Source: Nemertoderma westbladi (Eukaryota; Xenacoelomorpha; Nemertodermatida; Nemertodermatidae). From it: DNA of 64,000 nt. The notes beneath the pieces are model-generated. The model did no database searches, was not told where the DNA came from, and saw nothing but the letters and a program-made list of their open reading frames with translations. The stretch spans positions 34,381 through 98,380 of the forward strand of contig JAUCBJ010007299.1 of NCBI GenBank assembly GCA_032718475.1. Direction: 5' to 3'. The position numbers and the translations under genes are program-made. Positions 1 through 11,623 of this stretch are shown here, in pieces. Position 1 is the first letter of the stretch, and the number at the start of each line of letters is the position of its first letter.

Positions 1-2961
1 CATGTAGTTGTTCGGACTCACTTACCTGACTCGGGCTGCTTCGTTCGAATTCAGTGTGCAACAAGATATGATATTTTGCACCGCACTTTGCACACCTTGC
101 GTCGGAGTAACAGGTTCGCCGTTGGTGTCCTCGTCTGAGGCAATTATAACACAACCGCTTATCCCACATGACTTCACGTCTATCCTCGAGTGATTTCCTC
201 AGGAATTCATCACACACATTCAAGCGGTGGGGCCCGTCGCACAGCACACATTTGGGTTTGATGTTACTTACTTTAACCTGTGCTGTGTGGTGCACACTTG
301 TTCTTTCCTCGGGCTTTCTCACCTGAATTCTTTTAGGAGACGTAGGAGGGGTTTTTTGTACCGGTTCCCTTCTGTCATTGGGTCGAGACTTGGATTTACT
401 TACCTGATCTTTAGGCATTTTATTGACATAATAAGACCTGTCAGTGGCTTTTCCGCTATCTTCTCCTTGAGAAGTCTGGCTTTCGCCGTCATCTGTATAA
501 CACACTGGTGTTACCTTTCTCCTAGAGACGGGTTTTTCACTTACCTTGTTTTCCGATGTCTTCTCTCTGGACAGTTTCAGGAGCTGTAATTTCACTTCTC
601 CATCTAGGAATGACATGAGATCAGCCATGGTAGGGTCTCGTCGTTGTCGTTCCATCATATATAACACTTTCTTATCCCAGCGTGTACCTACTCCACCCTT
701 GGGCAAAGTAGATGCTAAGGCTCCTACAACCATAGAATTCTGGTATTCATGAGACTTACCTAGCCAATCTAATTGTCTACAGATCTCCTGAATCTCATCG
801 GAAAACTCTATGATCCCGCTGCTAAGAAACTTTCGGGGCGCCATTAATTTTGCATACAAATACCTAGCTATATTATTCCTATTACCATACCTGATGTTTA
901 GTGTATCCCAAACTTGTCTTAATCCGTCTGGATGTCCAATAAACTTTAACGCCATTAACTTGGGAGATCCTTCCAAGCACTCGATGAGGAATCTAAGTTT
1001 CTCTCCATTAGATAGTACAGAGTTCTGTATGTTATCTTTGTAATATTCATTAAAAGGTAACCATTTCATCTCATCTCCATTGAACTTGACGATCTCTCCC
1101 ACCTTTACCGCTTGACGGGCTTCGGTTCTAGCCATTTGACGCGTAAAACTTTCTTGAGCCATCGTATTATTGAATAGAGAATTATCGGTATATAAGTTTC
1201 TCGGATTATTATCAAGTCTAGATGAGATATCATTATCAACAGGTTTATAATTACCCTTGATAGGGTTTACTATAGGAGTTTCTATTTCGCTAGCAGTATA
1301 GATGCGTGTAGGCTCCACACCTTGCGCATGGGATACTTCAGACCTAACGGGTTGACACATTGTTACAGGGGGTGGTGGTATACTCTTTTGTGTGTTCACT
1401 AATTTATCGCGCTCTAGCGCGATACTTTGCTGCACTTCTTGCAACTCTAGTCTACTTTCCCTTACTGTGCCCTTGAATTGCTGAACAGTCTCCTGCATCT
1501 GCCCGAGCAGGAGATCCATCCCCAGCCGTCTCTCGTCCACCCATTCGACCGCCGAAGCGGGAGTCGCCAACGTTGTAGCGGGCGGACGAGGGACAACGGG
1601 CGACAAATTATGAATATTTCGCTCGGGGTCCAGGACTTGAACTGTCTCCTGGGCAGTTCTACGGGGCACAGGTAGCTTAGTGCTATGCAGAGGGAATTTA
1701 GAGGTAACTTCAGGGAGTACAGGTGTGTCTATCACCGAAGGGGTGATTTCGAGAACAGGCCTAATTATTTCAGGCTCATCTACTATAGTAGGGAGTCTTT
1801 CTATTTTAATTATTTGGTCTGTGGGTTCTGTACTGCCTAAGTTGGTGTTATTTAGTTGCCTTCTAACAGCTGGAGGCAAATCAGGCAATTTCTGACGGTG
1901 GAATGTTCTTTTACGTCTGCTTAGACGAGATCTATTTCCTTTGCCTTCAGTATCGGTGGTATCGCCTTCCTCAGATGATGTATAACCTTGTCTTTTGGGA
2001 GTAGATCGATTCATCATCTGCATATTACTAGCTGTTAACTGTTTATTTATGCAGTCTTGATTCTCTTGAAGATTTTCCAACTCCAGTTGGGTGATCTCTT
2101 CAGCCGCTCTCCGTTCTGCATCCGCCACCGCTGCCGCTTTTGCCTCTGCCGCTGCCGCTTTTGCCTTTGCCTCGGCTTCTGCTGCTGCCGCTTTTGCCTT
2201 TGCCTTGGCTTCTGCTGCTGCCGCTTTTGCCTCTGCCACTGCTTCTGCCAAGGTCGCTTTTCTTTCTGCCTCTGCCACGGCTGCTATCTTTCTGTCTTCT
2301 ATACGTTTTTTCTTTACTTGTTCTTCTTGGACTCGTGTGATGCGGAGTTGTTCATCAAATTTAGCCTGGTTCGCCGCTAACATTTCCGCATCGATGGCAT
2401 CCAACACAAGCTTGGTTCCTTCACTATTAGGGCTAAGCCCCTCCAGCCTTCTCCTCAACTCTTCATCTCCTACAAAGCGTTGATAGTCTGACAGATAGAT
2501 GTCAATAGCATCCCTCTTATACGGTTTCTCTGCTGTCACTTCGCTTTCTTCTTGAGAAGAAGTGGCGTCGGTTGATTCTTCATAGGTTGGCCGCTCATCA
2601 TAAACCTTATCCACCATCTTCGCTCCGCGTTCGGGCGCCCGCTCAACAGTATCCGAACTACTGGAGCTATCGGGCCGTTGAGAAGTAAGTTCTTGGCTCG
2701 CGGGTTGTTGCGGTCCGCTGCTTCTTGGTCCCGCTTGACCTGAGCTCGAGTGCCTATGATAGACCTACGATGTTGGACTAGCCTAGGGTCTGAGATTACT
2801 ACAGTAGGGATGGCCTTTCTTACAGCAGGAGGTGACTTAGACTTGGATCTATGATGTTCTATACTTGGATCTGGGTCACTGATCTTTTTAAGACACTGTC
2901 TAACAGTCATTCTAACACTATCTAGGAGACTATCCGACAGTGATTGGGTTGTGTCAGACAT
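1..2961 (-). pseudogene. BEL/Pao LTR retrotransposon gag, 3' part off the left edge
   Basis: Gag-type capsid/nucleocapsid protein of a BEL/Pao retroelement, read on the minus strand. The ATG at 2961 opens MSDTTQSLSDSL. After one frame change between about 2764 and 2640, the frame appears open to base 1 (about 920 codons). Order of parts: an acidic/Ser-rich N-terminus; an Ala/Glu/Lys-rich coiled-coil stretch (about 2300-2100); a Pro-rich linker; a DUF1759-like Pao gag core (about 1110-560, with KFNGDEMKWLPF, LSNGEKLRFLIECLEG and RYGNRNNIARYLYAKL); and three zinc knuckles near the left edge (CVLCDGPHRLNVC, CYNCLRRGHQRRTC, CAKCGAKYHILLH). Protease, RT and integrase would lie beyond base 1. The N-terminal frameshift suggests a recently inactivated copy or a sequencing error. 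The + strand ORFs here are shadows. Confidence 0.85.
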
Positions 2962-5400
2962 GTTTGATGGTACAGTTGAATGCCTACTGCTATATTACAG
3001 TTAAAGCAAGTCTAGTAATTCAGTATCACTGTTAGCCTAGTAATTAATTACCGATACTGCTACTCAGTGTAGCGTGATATATATATAATATATTAGAATA
3101 CCGGTATGCTTATAGTATATATATAAGTATTATTACAGACTAGATTTGTCCAGAGTACCGGTATATAATTTTAGCACAAATATATATAAATATATAATAG
3201 GCCTATCATGAATACCGGTATGCAGTTTACACTTATAGTGTATATATATAAGTATAATTACAGACTAGAATTAATTACAGAGTACCGGTATGATTTCAAC
3301 CTAAAATTTATAGAAATAAATATAATAAGCCTATTGTAAATACCGGTATGTCAATTATTTTAAATAATTGAATTTCTGAATTTTAAGGGTTACTTGGTTA
3401 CTTTAACTTACTTTATTACCGTTATTTAAGCAGTAGTCCAACTGATATTGAGACCTAATTGTTGTATGGCAGGCCTACTATTTATAAATCGTTTGAGTTG
3501 ATTTATAATATATATATACCCGTTGAAATGGGTTTTTGTCAATGTTGAAATAAATGTTATTATTTCTGGGGGAGTCACTACACATAAGCTGTGCGCTCTC
3601 AGTGGAGTGCTACTTGTTAGACACTAAAACAAATAATTCTAATTTACCTAAGTTACTTAATACTACAAATTACGTACAATTCGGGTTGAGATTACAATCT
3701 CTAAATAAACACAAAAATTTACAAAAAACACAAATACGAATTTTTAGGGTAATTTTACAAGAAGTCTACAAACCAGCCTAACAAAGGGTTAGAAATCTGG
3801 TTATTACAACGGACAGGGTACTGCGGTATTTGAAAATAATACGTAGTAGTAAATACACTGCGTTGTCCAGATAGGAAAATACCACCGCCTGACGACCTAT
3901 AGCCGTATCGCTATAGGTACTACGTTATGTATCACGGAGTGTTCCTACCTAGAAGTTAATAGAGCTAATCGAACGTGCCTATCAACCACTTTACAACACA
4001 AATATAATGCCTACACTAATTACTTTCGGAAAGCACTGTACACTAAACCCTAAATTAGGTACGAGTACTTGTACAACATATAATCAGTAGTTAAATATAC
4101 TTGAACAGCCAAAAGAACCACGGTATCTGCTGGAGTGACCGATGCACAAAATCACCAGTCTTTACCTACGCCAAGCAGCCCGTGTAGTACCGGGGTTAAT
4201 TTAACTATAGCGGTATGTATAACAAACACAATTACTGTAGGAACAAACTTGGGGAATGAATGTTGCGAATAATCGCATAAACTCTGAATAATAAATATTA
4301 CGCTACGCGTACAGACCATTCAAACAAAATGCAGACCAAATACTGACAGACTACTATCAAGCCTAAACAAACTACGGTATATGCAGACTCCGAAATGATT
4401 AGGTAGTATGCGTTCTAACCCAGTAGTACGACTTGTTCTTTAATTGGGGGTTTACCTTACAGCATTCGCTGCCCCTACTTCCTAACCGTTCTTTATCGGA
4501 CAAGTGATCTACACACGCTGCAATCCGTTCAGACCTAATAACAGCCAGACAACTATCCAGCCTACAAATTATCTAAATAAATATTATACGCTACCCGTAC
4601 AGACTTACACAAACAAAGTACAGACTCAACGATGGCAGACTACTCTCAAGCCTAAATAAACTACAGGACATGCAGACTCCGAAATGATTAGGTAGTATGC
4701 GTTCTAACCCAGTAGTACGACTTATTCTTTAGTTGGGGGTTTACCTTACAGTATTGGCTGCCCCTACTTCCTAACCGTTCTTTATCGGACAGATGATCTA
4801 CACACACTGCAATCCGTTCAGACTTAACAACAATCAGACAACAGCTCAGCCTACAAATTGTCTGTACAATCTGATCAGGCTTACACGCCTTCTGTTCAAT
4901 ACTGGCCTACAAACAAATAAAACTTGACAGAAATAAGTAAAAATCTCAATAAAAAACCAGGGCGGGCCCTCCCTGATTAATTATTAAGGCCTACCGGTAT
5001 ATAATTATCAAAATCGAATAATACTGCTGTACCTGTACTGCTGTAGGTACCGGTCCGGGTGGTTAGGTAGTCAGGCCTACTGGGTACCGGTTGCCGGTAC
5101 TTCAGCTTTATTGCCTACTGCAATACAGAAGCTATATCCGTTATTGTTCGCGCTTTCAGACCTTTGGCAGTTTAACCCGCCAAATTAGGATGTCTTCTAG
5201 ATAATAATTCGCTTTTAGCCTATGACAAGTATTTGATTCATTACACTAGTCGAAACCAATCTGTGCGCGATCATTCACCCGCTGGATATACCCGGGAGAT
5301 TGGGTTCGACGGCTTAATCGTATTGCTATGTAGGCCTAATGTATTATTCGACTGACAGTATTATATAATCTCTGACAATATTATTCACCTTCGGGAAATA
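2962..5400. other. Non-coding DNA upstream of the BEL/Pao gag (probable leader and 5' LTR)
   Basis: No credible ORF. This stretch precedes gag in the sense of the element, so it should hold the leader, primer-binding site and 5' LTR. I could not place the LTR ends because the partner LTR is outside the window. It contains two diverged AT-rich copies around 3090-3345, each with ACCGGTAT words, and a 290-bp tandem duplication described separately. Confidence 0.4.
4283..4863. repeat. Two tandem copies of a unit of about 290 bp
   Basis: Copy 1 is about 4283-4572 and copy 2 about 4573-4863. Corresponding landmarks lie 289 bp apart: GCAGACTCCGAAATGATTAG at 4383 and 4672, and the block with CTAACCGTTCTTTATCGGAC in both. 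The copies differ by scattered substitutions and small indels. The position upstream of gag fits a duplicated LTR or leader segment, but that is inference. Confidence 0.8.
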
Positions 5401-6330
5401 TTAACAGTTCCTTTTGGACATGGCGCTCTATCTATATAAACAGAGCTATGACTTAAACTACATGCAACGATATGGCTTAGTTACAATTCACATATATGGC
5501 GCATTCTTTAGGAAATGCTTCGTTATCAGTCTCACTCATACACAATGCTGCACAATACTGCACACTGATCTGCCGATCTTCACTGATTTTAGTCACATAT
5601 AAAAGGAACACGGACCGAATCATGTAGGGTCTATCAAATAACATTAGATTCACTTCAAACCACTTTAACATAAGTCACAATCGTTATATGTAACCTTTCT
5701 CTCTTACCTTCGGTATATCAAGAATATTGGGTTTTCGGGGTTATTTATCGTTATTCCAAATATAATAATTCATCAACCATATTATAAAGAACTGACAGTA
5801 AATAGCAGTATAACAATATAAAAGTATGCACAGGTTGTTTGATTAGGTATGGTATGTTATGAGTTGAGGTATGTTTAGTTCATTAGTGTGATAACGGATA
5901 TATGTCCTTATAATTAAGCCTACTAGTGTAAGACTAAAAACTGAAAACACGGAGGTGCCAAAAGCCGGTTCTTAGGCTCTGGGCAAAACATAACACTGAA
6001 CTACTGAGTTTCTGTATACACCTCCAACACAGAGACAACAAACGCTCTGATTGGTCAACCTGAACAACGAGAGAACAAAGAAACAAAGAAACGTCGACGT
6101 GGCAATATCAGCTGTTAGCCGTCGTCATGGTAGCGCCACTGTTTTCAAGAGTATCCAGCTATTGCGTCACGAAATTACGGATTATGTCCTTTAAAGTACA
6201 CATACAGAAGAAATGACTTTTATGTCCTCTAAAACACCAGTACAGTAAGGACACGGCCTTTTTATGCCTGGTAAACCAACTACAGAGTACTTTACGGGAA
6301 AATAACCGGCTAATTACGCAAAAGCTTTTA
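5401..6330. other. Intergenic stretch without recognisable genes
   Basis: Only short unconvincing ORFs on both strands. There is an AT-rich segment (5700-5900) and a more GC-rich segment (5940-6130). Nothing here could be assigned. Confidence 0.5.
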
Positions 6331-6516
6331 CAACTACTACTACTATCGGCATGCTGCATTGCAGCTGCATTATATAAATTACATATATATCAGGGATGAT
6401 GTGCCGGCTTGTCGACAAAATTGCGCCGCCACAACTCCCCATCACCCATGACATTTGCCAGATTATCCGTATCTTCAAAGCCAATTTCCTTTAAGAGACT
6501 TCTCAAGAAAGTCATG
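6331..6516 (-). mobile_element. LINE 3'-end fragment (minus strand)
   Basis: Read on the minus strand, this gives the last residues of the LINE ORF2 found elsewhere in the window (DNLANVMGDGELWRRNFVDK), a stop, then the family 3' end: the TGCAGCTGCAATGCAGCATG block and a GTA/TAG-repeat tail. Heavily 5'-truncated; same family as the copies near 30.0, 39.8, 43.6, 47.6 and 61.0 kb. Confidence 0.85.
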
Positions 6517-6858
6517 AGCTAATACATAAATGCAACATTATTGTGAACAATAAGATCCCACTATATGCGGAAATACATAATATCGGCCAAATAAATTGGA
6601 TGTATTGGCGTCTGGCCCTGCAACGAAACACCTCCACAGATCGTGATCAACATGTAACTCCCCCTTATCAGGACTTGTCGTATAGCTGCATTTCGGGAAT
6701 TTCAATGCTGACCATCTCGTTTCCTTTCGCGAGCCCTCTGCAATAGACGAGCTCAAGCACGGATTTATCATTTCTACAGTGGCTGGTCAATCACTTCTGT
6801 AGTACTAGTGAGATTGTACAAGCGTCATTTGTAAAGTGAGGATTGTATTTTATATGCC

Positions 6859-7083
6859 ATGAACCTCGTGCAGCATCCTGGTGGTGTTTGTACCGTAAAG
6901 GAATCTGGCGTCTTCTACACTGATAACCCAATAGGGACTGCCATCTATTATTGCCCAAACTCTACTGCTGCCGGAATAATTTCCTTGCCCTTTCGTGATC
7001 GAATTCTTCAACAGATCTCCGAATCCAAGATTCTAGACAGGATAAGTCATGACGATTTATACGACGAGCCATCCTACAAATGA
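6859..7083 (+). CDS. Unassigned 74-codon ORF, possible terminal exon
   Basis: A short ORF ending in a TGA. A possible splice acceptor (CGTGCAG at about 6867-6873) lies just inside it, which would make it a last exon starting HPGGVCTVKESG and ending DLYDEPSYK. The composition looks protein-like (Cys, Tyr and acidic end) but I recognise no family. The sequence just before it (about 6815-6875) resembles 13160-13235, so it may belong to a duplicated non-coding segment instead. Low confidence. Confidence 0.2.
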   Translation: MNLVQHPGGVCTVKESGVFYTDNPIGTAIYYCPNSTAAGIISLPFRDRILQQISESKILDRISHDDLYDEPSYK

Positions 7084-7812
7084 ACATACTAGACTGGACA
7101 AAATGTATACTAATTATACTACCATTCACAGGTGGTATTGACGAACCGTTAGGTCACTGACTTTAATGACTTTCTGTTGTAGTAATACTAGTAGTAAGAA
7201 TAATTTTGAATGGACAGAGTCCTAGAGATTCCGGGTGATGCCATTAGGATTGGGATCTAAAAATAGTCAAACGAAAAGTCACATAGGCACAATGATGAAG
7301 ACATATATTATTATTGTTTATGTAGGGAAAGCCACATACTAGTATTATTAAAGACGTATTGCATTGTTTCCAGTTACTTATGAGATAAACAAAATGTATC
7401 CAGAATATGATGTATTAGAATAAAATAGCATTGTGTGCAAAATCACGTTATTCCTCAAAGGAAATTCAGATTGTGTTACATACTTGGAATCCTTGCACGG
7501 CCAGCTTTCTAGCATTAGCAACAAATCACTATAAGGGTGAAGAAGAATTACCGCGGCGTAACAAGTGCAACATCGGCGGAGACACCTTTTTCAAACGCTT
7601 TTAGCTAAAATAAAAATTATGACTCTCCCACGGAGGCAGAGTGCAACTATATCTGTCTCAAATTTCATGTAATCTACTTAAGATTTGTAGAAAAAATTGG
7701 TGGGGGGGGGGGGGGGGGGGGGGCACATGTACCCTAATTACGACACTATATTAGGATGTGGTGTATACGTACAAATGCTCATACAAAAATTGTCATATAA
7801 TGCGTTTCTAAC
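7084..7812. other. Non-coding stretch with a 22-G homopolymer
   Basis: No ORF of note. A run of 22 G lies at 7702-7723. If the SLC1 exon belongs to an active gene, this is the start of its intron 1. Confidence 0.5.
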
Positions 7813-8221
7813 CTGGCTGTATTACTAATGCAAACAGCATGCCCTCTCCAACACTGATCAGAGCAGTTGATAGATAGTAAATGGCAATTCTAGAACCAAT
7901 GAATCCAGATTGACCGGGAGCAAATGAAGCACAGGCCGATATAATATTGGAAACGAGCAAGGGCAAAATGATTAACTGGAGGGCACGGAGCAGGACTTCG
8001 CCAGGGAATGAAAGGTAAATGATCTGTCGGTCAGTAATGTTGGAAAAATAGCGAACAATGAGTCCCATTGCTATACCGATACCGATTCCACACATTGTCA
8101 GCACCAACATCAAATTCCGTTGAACCATTTCGGAAAAGTAATCTAGTCTACTCTTCCTAACTGCACTCTTCTTAGTTTCGCTTTCATTGTTGGATTCCAC
8201 CAACTTCTCAATATCGGACAT
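7813..8221 (-). CDS. SLC1 family excitatory amino acid transporter, first coding exon
   Basis: N-terminal exon of a Na+-dependent glutamate/neutral amino acid transporter (SLC1/EAAT fold) of the plasma membrane. It encodes 136 codons plus one base. There is a cytoplasmic N-terminus of about 35 residues, then hydrophobic segments at about 37-57 (TM1), 76-95 (TM2) and 113-135 (start of TM3). The family signature is clear in SFPGEVLLRALQLIILPLLV (71-90) and the end VIQPG matches the usual IHPG. The start is supported by an ideal context (GCCACC before ATG at 8221). The exon stops at a GTTAGA donor (7812-7807, minus strand), phase 1. No later SLC1 exon was found towards base 1, so the rest is beyond a long intron, outside the window, or lost. 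Confidence 0.85.
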
Positions 8222-8696
8222 GGTGGCGGAGTATTTTATTATAATAACAAATTGTTATGTATCAATAAACGTTATTGAAAACGTTTATATAATTTCCTTA
8301 TTGATGTGATAATTAATTAAATGTTTCAAATTGATTCGAATATATAATTATTTCCATTGGTTTCCATAATCAAATACAAATCCCGATACCTAGGTTTTAG
8401 TAAAATAAAATGAAAAAATGTAGGCCTACTATAAATTAGTAATAATATAATTGAAAAAAGGTGTCGTCAATTATAGAACAATGTACCATATAGCTCCTAC
8501 ATAGGATTGAGCTAATTTAATGTTTATATCTATAAATTATATTTAATAAACTATTTTTGGAGACACACCTCTTAGTTTTTGGAAGATTACAAGAGTTTTG
8601 TTTGTATATGAATTGAAATTATACTTATATACAAAATGTATTATGTATGAATAAAAATTATGAAATTAATGAAAATTATGAATATTATGTAATTTA
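8222..8696. other. AT-rich region upstream of the SLC1 exon
   Basis: Very AT-rich, no ORFs. It would contain the 5' UTR or promoter of the SLC1 transcript if 7813-8221 is its first exon. No specific promoter element could be supported. Confidence 0.35.
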
Positions 8697-8921
8697 ATTA
8701 AAATGTATAAATTATTAAAATGTATTAATTATTAAAATGTATTAATTATTAAAATGTATTAATTATTAAAATGTATTAATTATCAAAATGTATTAATTAT
8801 TAAAATGTATTAATTATTAAAATGTATTAATTGTTAAAATGTATTAATTATTAAAATGTATTAATTATTAAAATGCATTAATTATTAAAATGAATTAATT
8901 ATTAAAATGTATGTACTAGTA
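8697..8921. repeat. 17-bp AT-rich minisatellite, about 13 copies
   Basis: Tandem units of 17 bp with core ATTAATTATTAAAATGT. Copies are nearly identical, with a few single-base variants (for example TTATCAAAAT, AATGCATT). Confidence 0.9.
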
Positions 8922-9265
8922 AGTTCTCATCTCATAATATTTTTCATGGAAGAAAATGAAATTTGAATTTCCTGCAAATTTTATTTAGATATTTTCAAAA
9001 AAAGAGGTACAATTTTCCAAAATGTAACTACTATTTACTACTATAACTATTTTGCAATCAATTCGTTTGAAATTCTCAGTGAATGGTATATACACACAAT
9101 ATTGATCATTAAAACTTGTAGACTTAATTTTGAAATTTTGATTAAAAGTGTAATGTTATCTAAAAAATAAAATAATTTTAAATTAAATTAAAATTTAATT
9201 TTTAAATTATTAGTCCAAAACATAACTACACTCAAAATTTCAAAATTTTGCCTACAATTCAAAAG

Positions 9266-9315
9266 TTCATATAACACACGTTATTGATCAGATAACACAC
9301 GTTATTGTTCAGATA
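9266..9315. repeat. Two-copy relative of the 21-bp minisatellite at 27-29 kb
   Basis: Contains ATAACACACGTTATTG twice in tandem with a 21-bp spacing (TTGATCAGATAACAC and TTGTTCAGATAC). This is the same unit that is expanded to about 110 copies at 26971-29276. Confidence 0.7.
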
Positions 9316-9627
9316 CAATTTTGTCTACTAGTTTTAATGTTTGATATGTCAAGACTATTCACTGAAAATTTCAAACTAATTGATTTAAATATGATGGAGT
9401 AAAATCTGAGTAAAATGCATTTAGTTGGACCTTCCCGGACAGAATCGTCTGTCTCTATGTGATTGCCAATATGAATAATTAATTAAAATTATAATAGTGA
9501 TTTATGAATGTTATTATTGAAGCATTAGATAATTGGGTAGATAAAGGGTCTTCTTTCCCGCTAATTTAAATAAATGGTGATTACTGATGCATTTCTCCCT
9601 TAACGGGCTTCTTCAGAGTAATTTAAA

Positions 9628-9709
9628 ATTTAAAATAATAACAACACACAACCGCAACCGGTATCTAGCTTGATACCGGTTGCGGTTGTGTGTTGTTATT
9701 ATTTTAAAT
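9628..9709. repeat. Perfect 38-bp inverted repeat (hairpin)
   Basis: Arms 9628-9665 and 9672-9709 are exact reverse complements (ATTTAAAATAATAACAAC... / ...GTTGTTATTATTTTAAAT) separated by the 6-base loop TAGCTT. The perfect identity implies recent origin. It could be a small foldback element or a hairpin transcript; no target duplication was identified. Confidence 0.9.
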
Positions 9710-11017
9710 CCCACAAACACACACATTCTAAGGTAAAATGTTCATTGTGGGTTTTTCGGGGTCGCTGATTTCCTGATGCAGTTTTAATGTTTGGCAAAAT
9801 CTAGTCTGCCTGATGTCAGGAAACGCATATTTTCGGAAAAATAAAATATTAATTTTATTTAACATGCCATGTTGTAAAATCGTAATACCTCCAAAACGAA
9901 ACATATTAAGATGACATAACTTACATATTCGGAATCGCCATTAAATTCTGCAAAAAAATCGACCAAAATAATGTTTTTTATTTTTTTATCCTATAAAATG
10001 TAAATCCCCCCTTAAATTCATTGCTTCTCTAGAGCTGCTTCCTGTAGCTATTATTTTTATTTATATTTGGATGGCTTAGGTACTTGCTTTGTGTTACTTT
10101 TTGTATATAGAATTTGTTCAATGTAGTATAACATCTTATTAAAATTGACGTAAATCTTCAATTTGTGCCACATTTGTAAAGTTCTTTTACAATTATATAA
10201 TAGTATATCAATTATATAATGTATACTAGACCACCATTATTGTGCTTTTTGAGGAATGCAACGCTGCATGTAAATGCCCTATGGACCTTGGATATAGGAT
10301 AGATTATATCTCAGAGGCGCTTTGGGTTGCCCTGGAGTTTATGTCACACGATCACTGTTCACGGATCAATTTACTTTCCTTATCTAAAATATTTTTATTT
10401 AATGCTGCCTTGAAATCATGGGTCAAAATTCAAACCATTTGGGGGTTAACATAGTTAATTATCTATTGCTAATTATCAAGAAATTCAACAGCTTTATTTG
10501 TTCTTATCACATATAAACATTAATTAATATACTCTTACTTATACTTCAATACACTGTTTGAAAGCAGTTCATTGAGACTCACCCACCCCACCATCACTAT
10601 AAGTTTGTTGTCCTCACAGTAATTGGTTAAAATAATCATGTGAGCTATTATTACGTGGTTCCAAATTCCATGTCTACTAAGTTAATCATAAATTAACTTG
10701 ATGCGACATCAGACAATATTGTTTTTTTAGTTTGTTCACAGGCAAAGTTATAGTAACTCCACAGGCAAAGTTATAGTAACTCCTGTTTTTCCATTGGCAA
10801 TTTTTTTTGTTTTATTGGTTCTGATGTGTGATAAATTATATATCTTATGTAGTTAATAATATCTTTTTATAATAGTTTAGTAAGGATTGGTCGTTGGTTG
10901 TGTCATTTTAATTTAAATAAACAGTGGTATTGTCATTTGGTATTTTTCACTGTTACCTTAGGCTTGGATTATAAGATGAAATACACATAATTTAGGTATC
11001 TTGATATCTATAACATA
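9710..11017. other. Non-coding stretch before the 201-aa ORF
   Basis: Segment 9745-9800 (around TTTTTCGGGGTCGCTGATTT and GTTTTAATGTTTGG) is a dispersed repeat: it matches 49719-49785 in inverse orientation, inside the TTAA-flanked element. A short direct repeat, CAGGCAAAGTTATAGTAACT, lies at about 10739-10783. No convincing exon. Confidence 0.5.
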
Positions 11018-11623
11018 ATGCAAGCTCCTACACCTAGCAAAGGGGCTCAGGTACGCCCTGGCAGGAGTGATGGCAGATTCATTCGTCACGGAAGTACGGA
11101 CTTCCCACGCATTGACATTAATAACGATCGCCCTCTTTCTGGTGGATTCGTGTCTACTGAGAGAGATTCTAAACTATCCCGATACGGGAGTCTGGAGTTC
11201 CCTCGTATTGGTAGTAAGAGCGATCGTCGACTTTCTGGTGGATACGAAGCTGCATTGGCTACCGATAGTGATAATAAGAAATTTATAAGACAGGGTAGTA
11301 TGGACTTTCCTCGTTTTGAATGCAAGTCTAATGTAAGTCGCAAGCTTTCAGGTGGAGCACTGTCTCCATTAGCTGTCGGGAGTTCAAGTGGTGGGTCATT
11401 TCATTACACCAGTAGTGATGGTAACACAGTGCCCACAGTGAGAAAAACGGATTCCCTGACATCGCAGGGAGATTCCGAGGATCCTGATGGAATTGAGATA
11501 CGATTTCGTTCAGGCAGTACGGATTACCCAAACCAACGTCAAGATGGAGTGCAGCCAGAACCACCAGTACCTGTTGATGTCGACGACTCACATTGCAACA
11601 AATTAGATCAAGACAATCCATGA
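11018..11623 (+). CDS. Hypothetical 201-aa protein with four R-x-G-S-x-[DE]-[FY]-P repeats
   Basis: Family not recognised. The protein is hydrophilic, with no signal peptide or membrane segment. Repeats: FIRHGSTDFPRI (about 22-33), LSRYGSLEFPRI (54-65), FIRQGSMDFPRF (90-101) and FRSGSTDYP (164-172). The first three are followed after 5-8 residues by a basic (R/K)xLSGG block. Each R-x-x-S-like core resembles a basophilic-kinase site. The C-terminus is acidic and Pro-rich. The first ATG is 11018; an in-frame stop lies at 10988-10990. The frame is also open back to a possible acceptor (TTTAG at 10991-10995), so this may be the terminal exon and cytoplasmic tail of a larger protein. Stop at 11621-11623. 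Confidence 0.55.
   Translation: MQAPTPSKGAQVRPGRSDGRFIRHGSTDFPRIDINNDRPLSGGFVSTERDSKLSRYGSLEFPRIGSKSDRRLSGGYEAALATDSDNKKFIRQGSMDFPRFECKSNVSRKLSGGALSPLAVGSSSGGSFHYTSSDGNTVPTVRKTDSLTSQGDSEDPDGIEIRFRSGSTDYPNQRQDGVQPEPPVPVDVDDSHCNKLDQDNP

Noticed and set aside
2057-2483. Plus-strand Ala/Ser- or Cys-rich ORFs
   Set aside because: Antisense shadows of the Ala-rich coiled-coil part of the minus-strand Pao gag.
5280-5325. GGGTTCGAC motif suggesting a tRNA T-arm or primer-binding site
   Set aside because: No matching acceptor, D-arm or CCA-proximal sequence could be aligned.
7702-7723. Long G or C runs as assembly gaps
   Set aside because: They are ordinary homopolymers in unique context and occur at several places; length may be inaccurate but there is no sign of a join.
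10242-10454. 70-codon ORF
   Set aside because: No splice context, domain or repeat match; length expected by chance.
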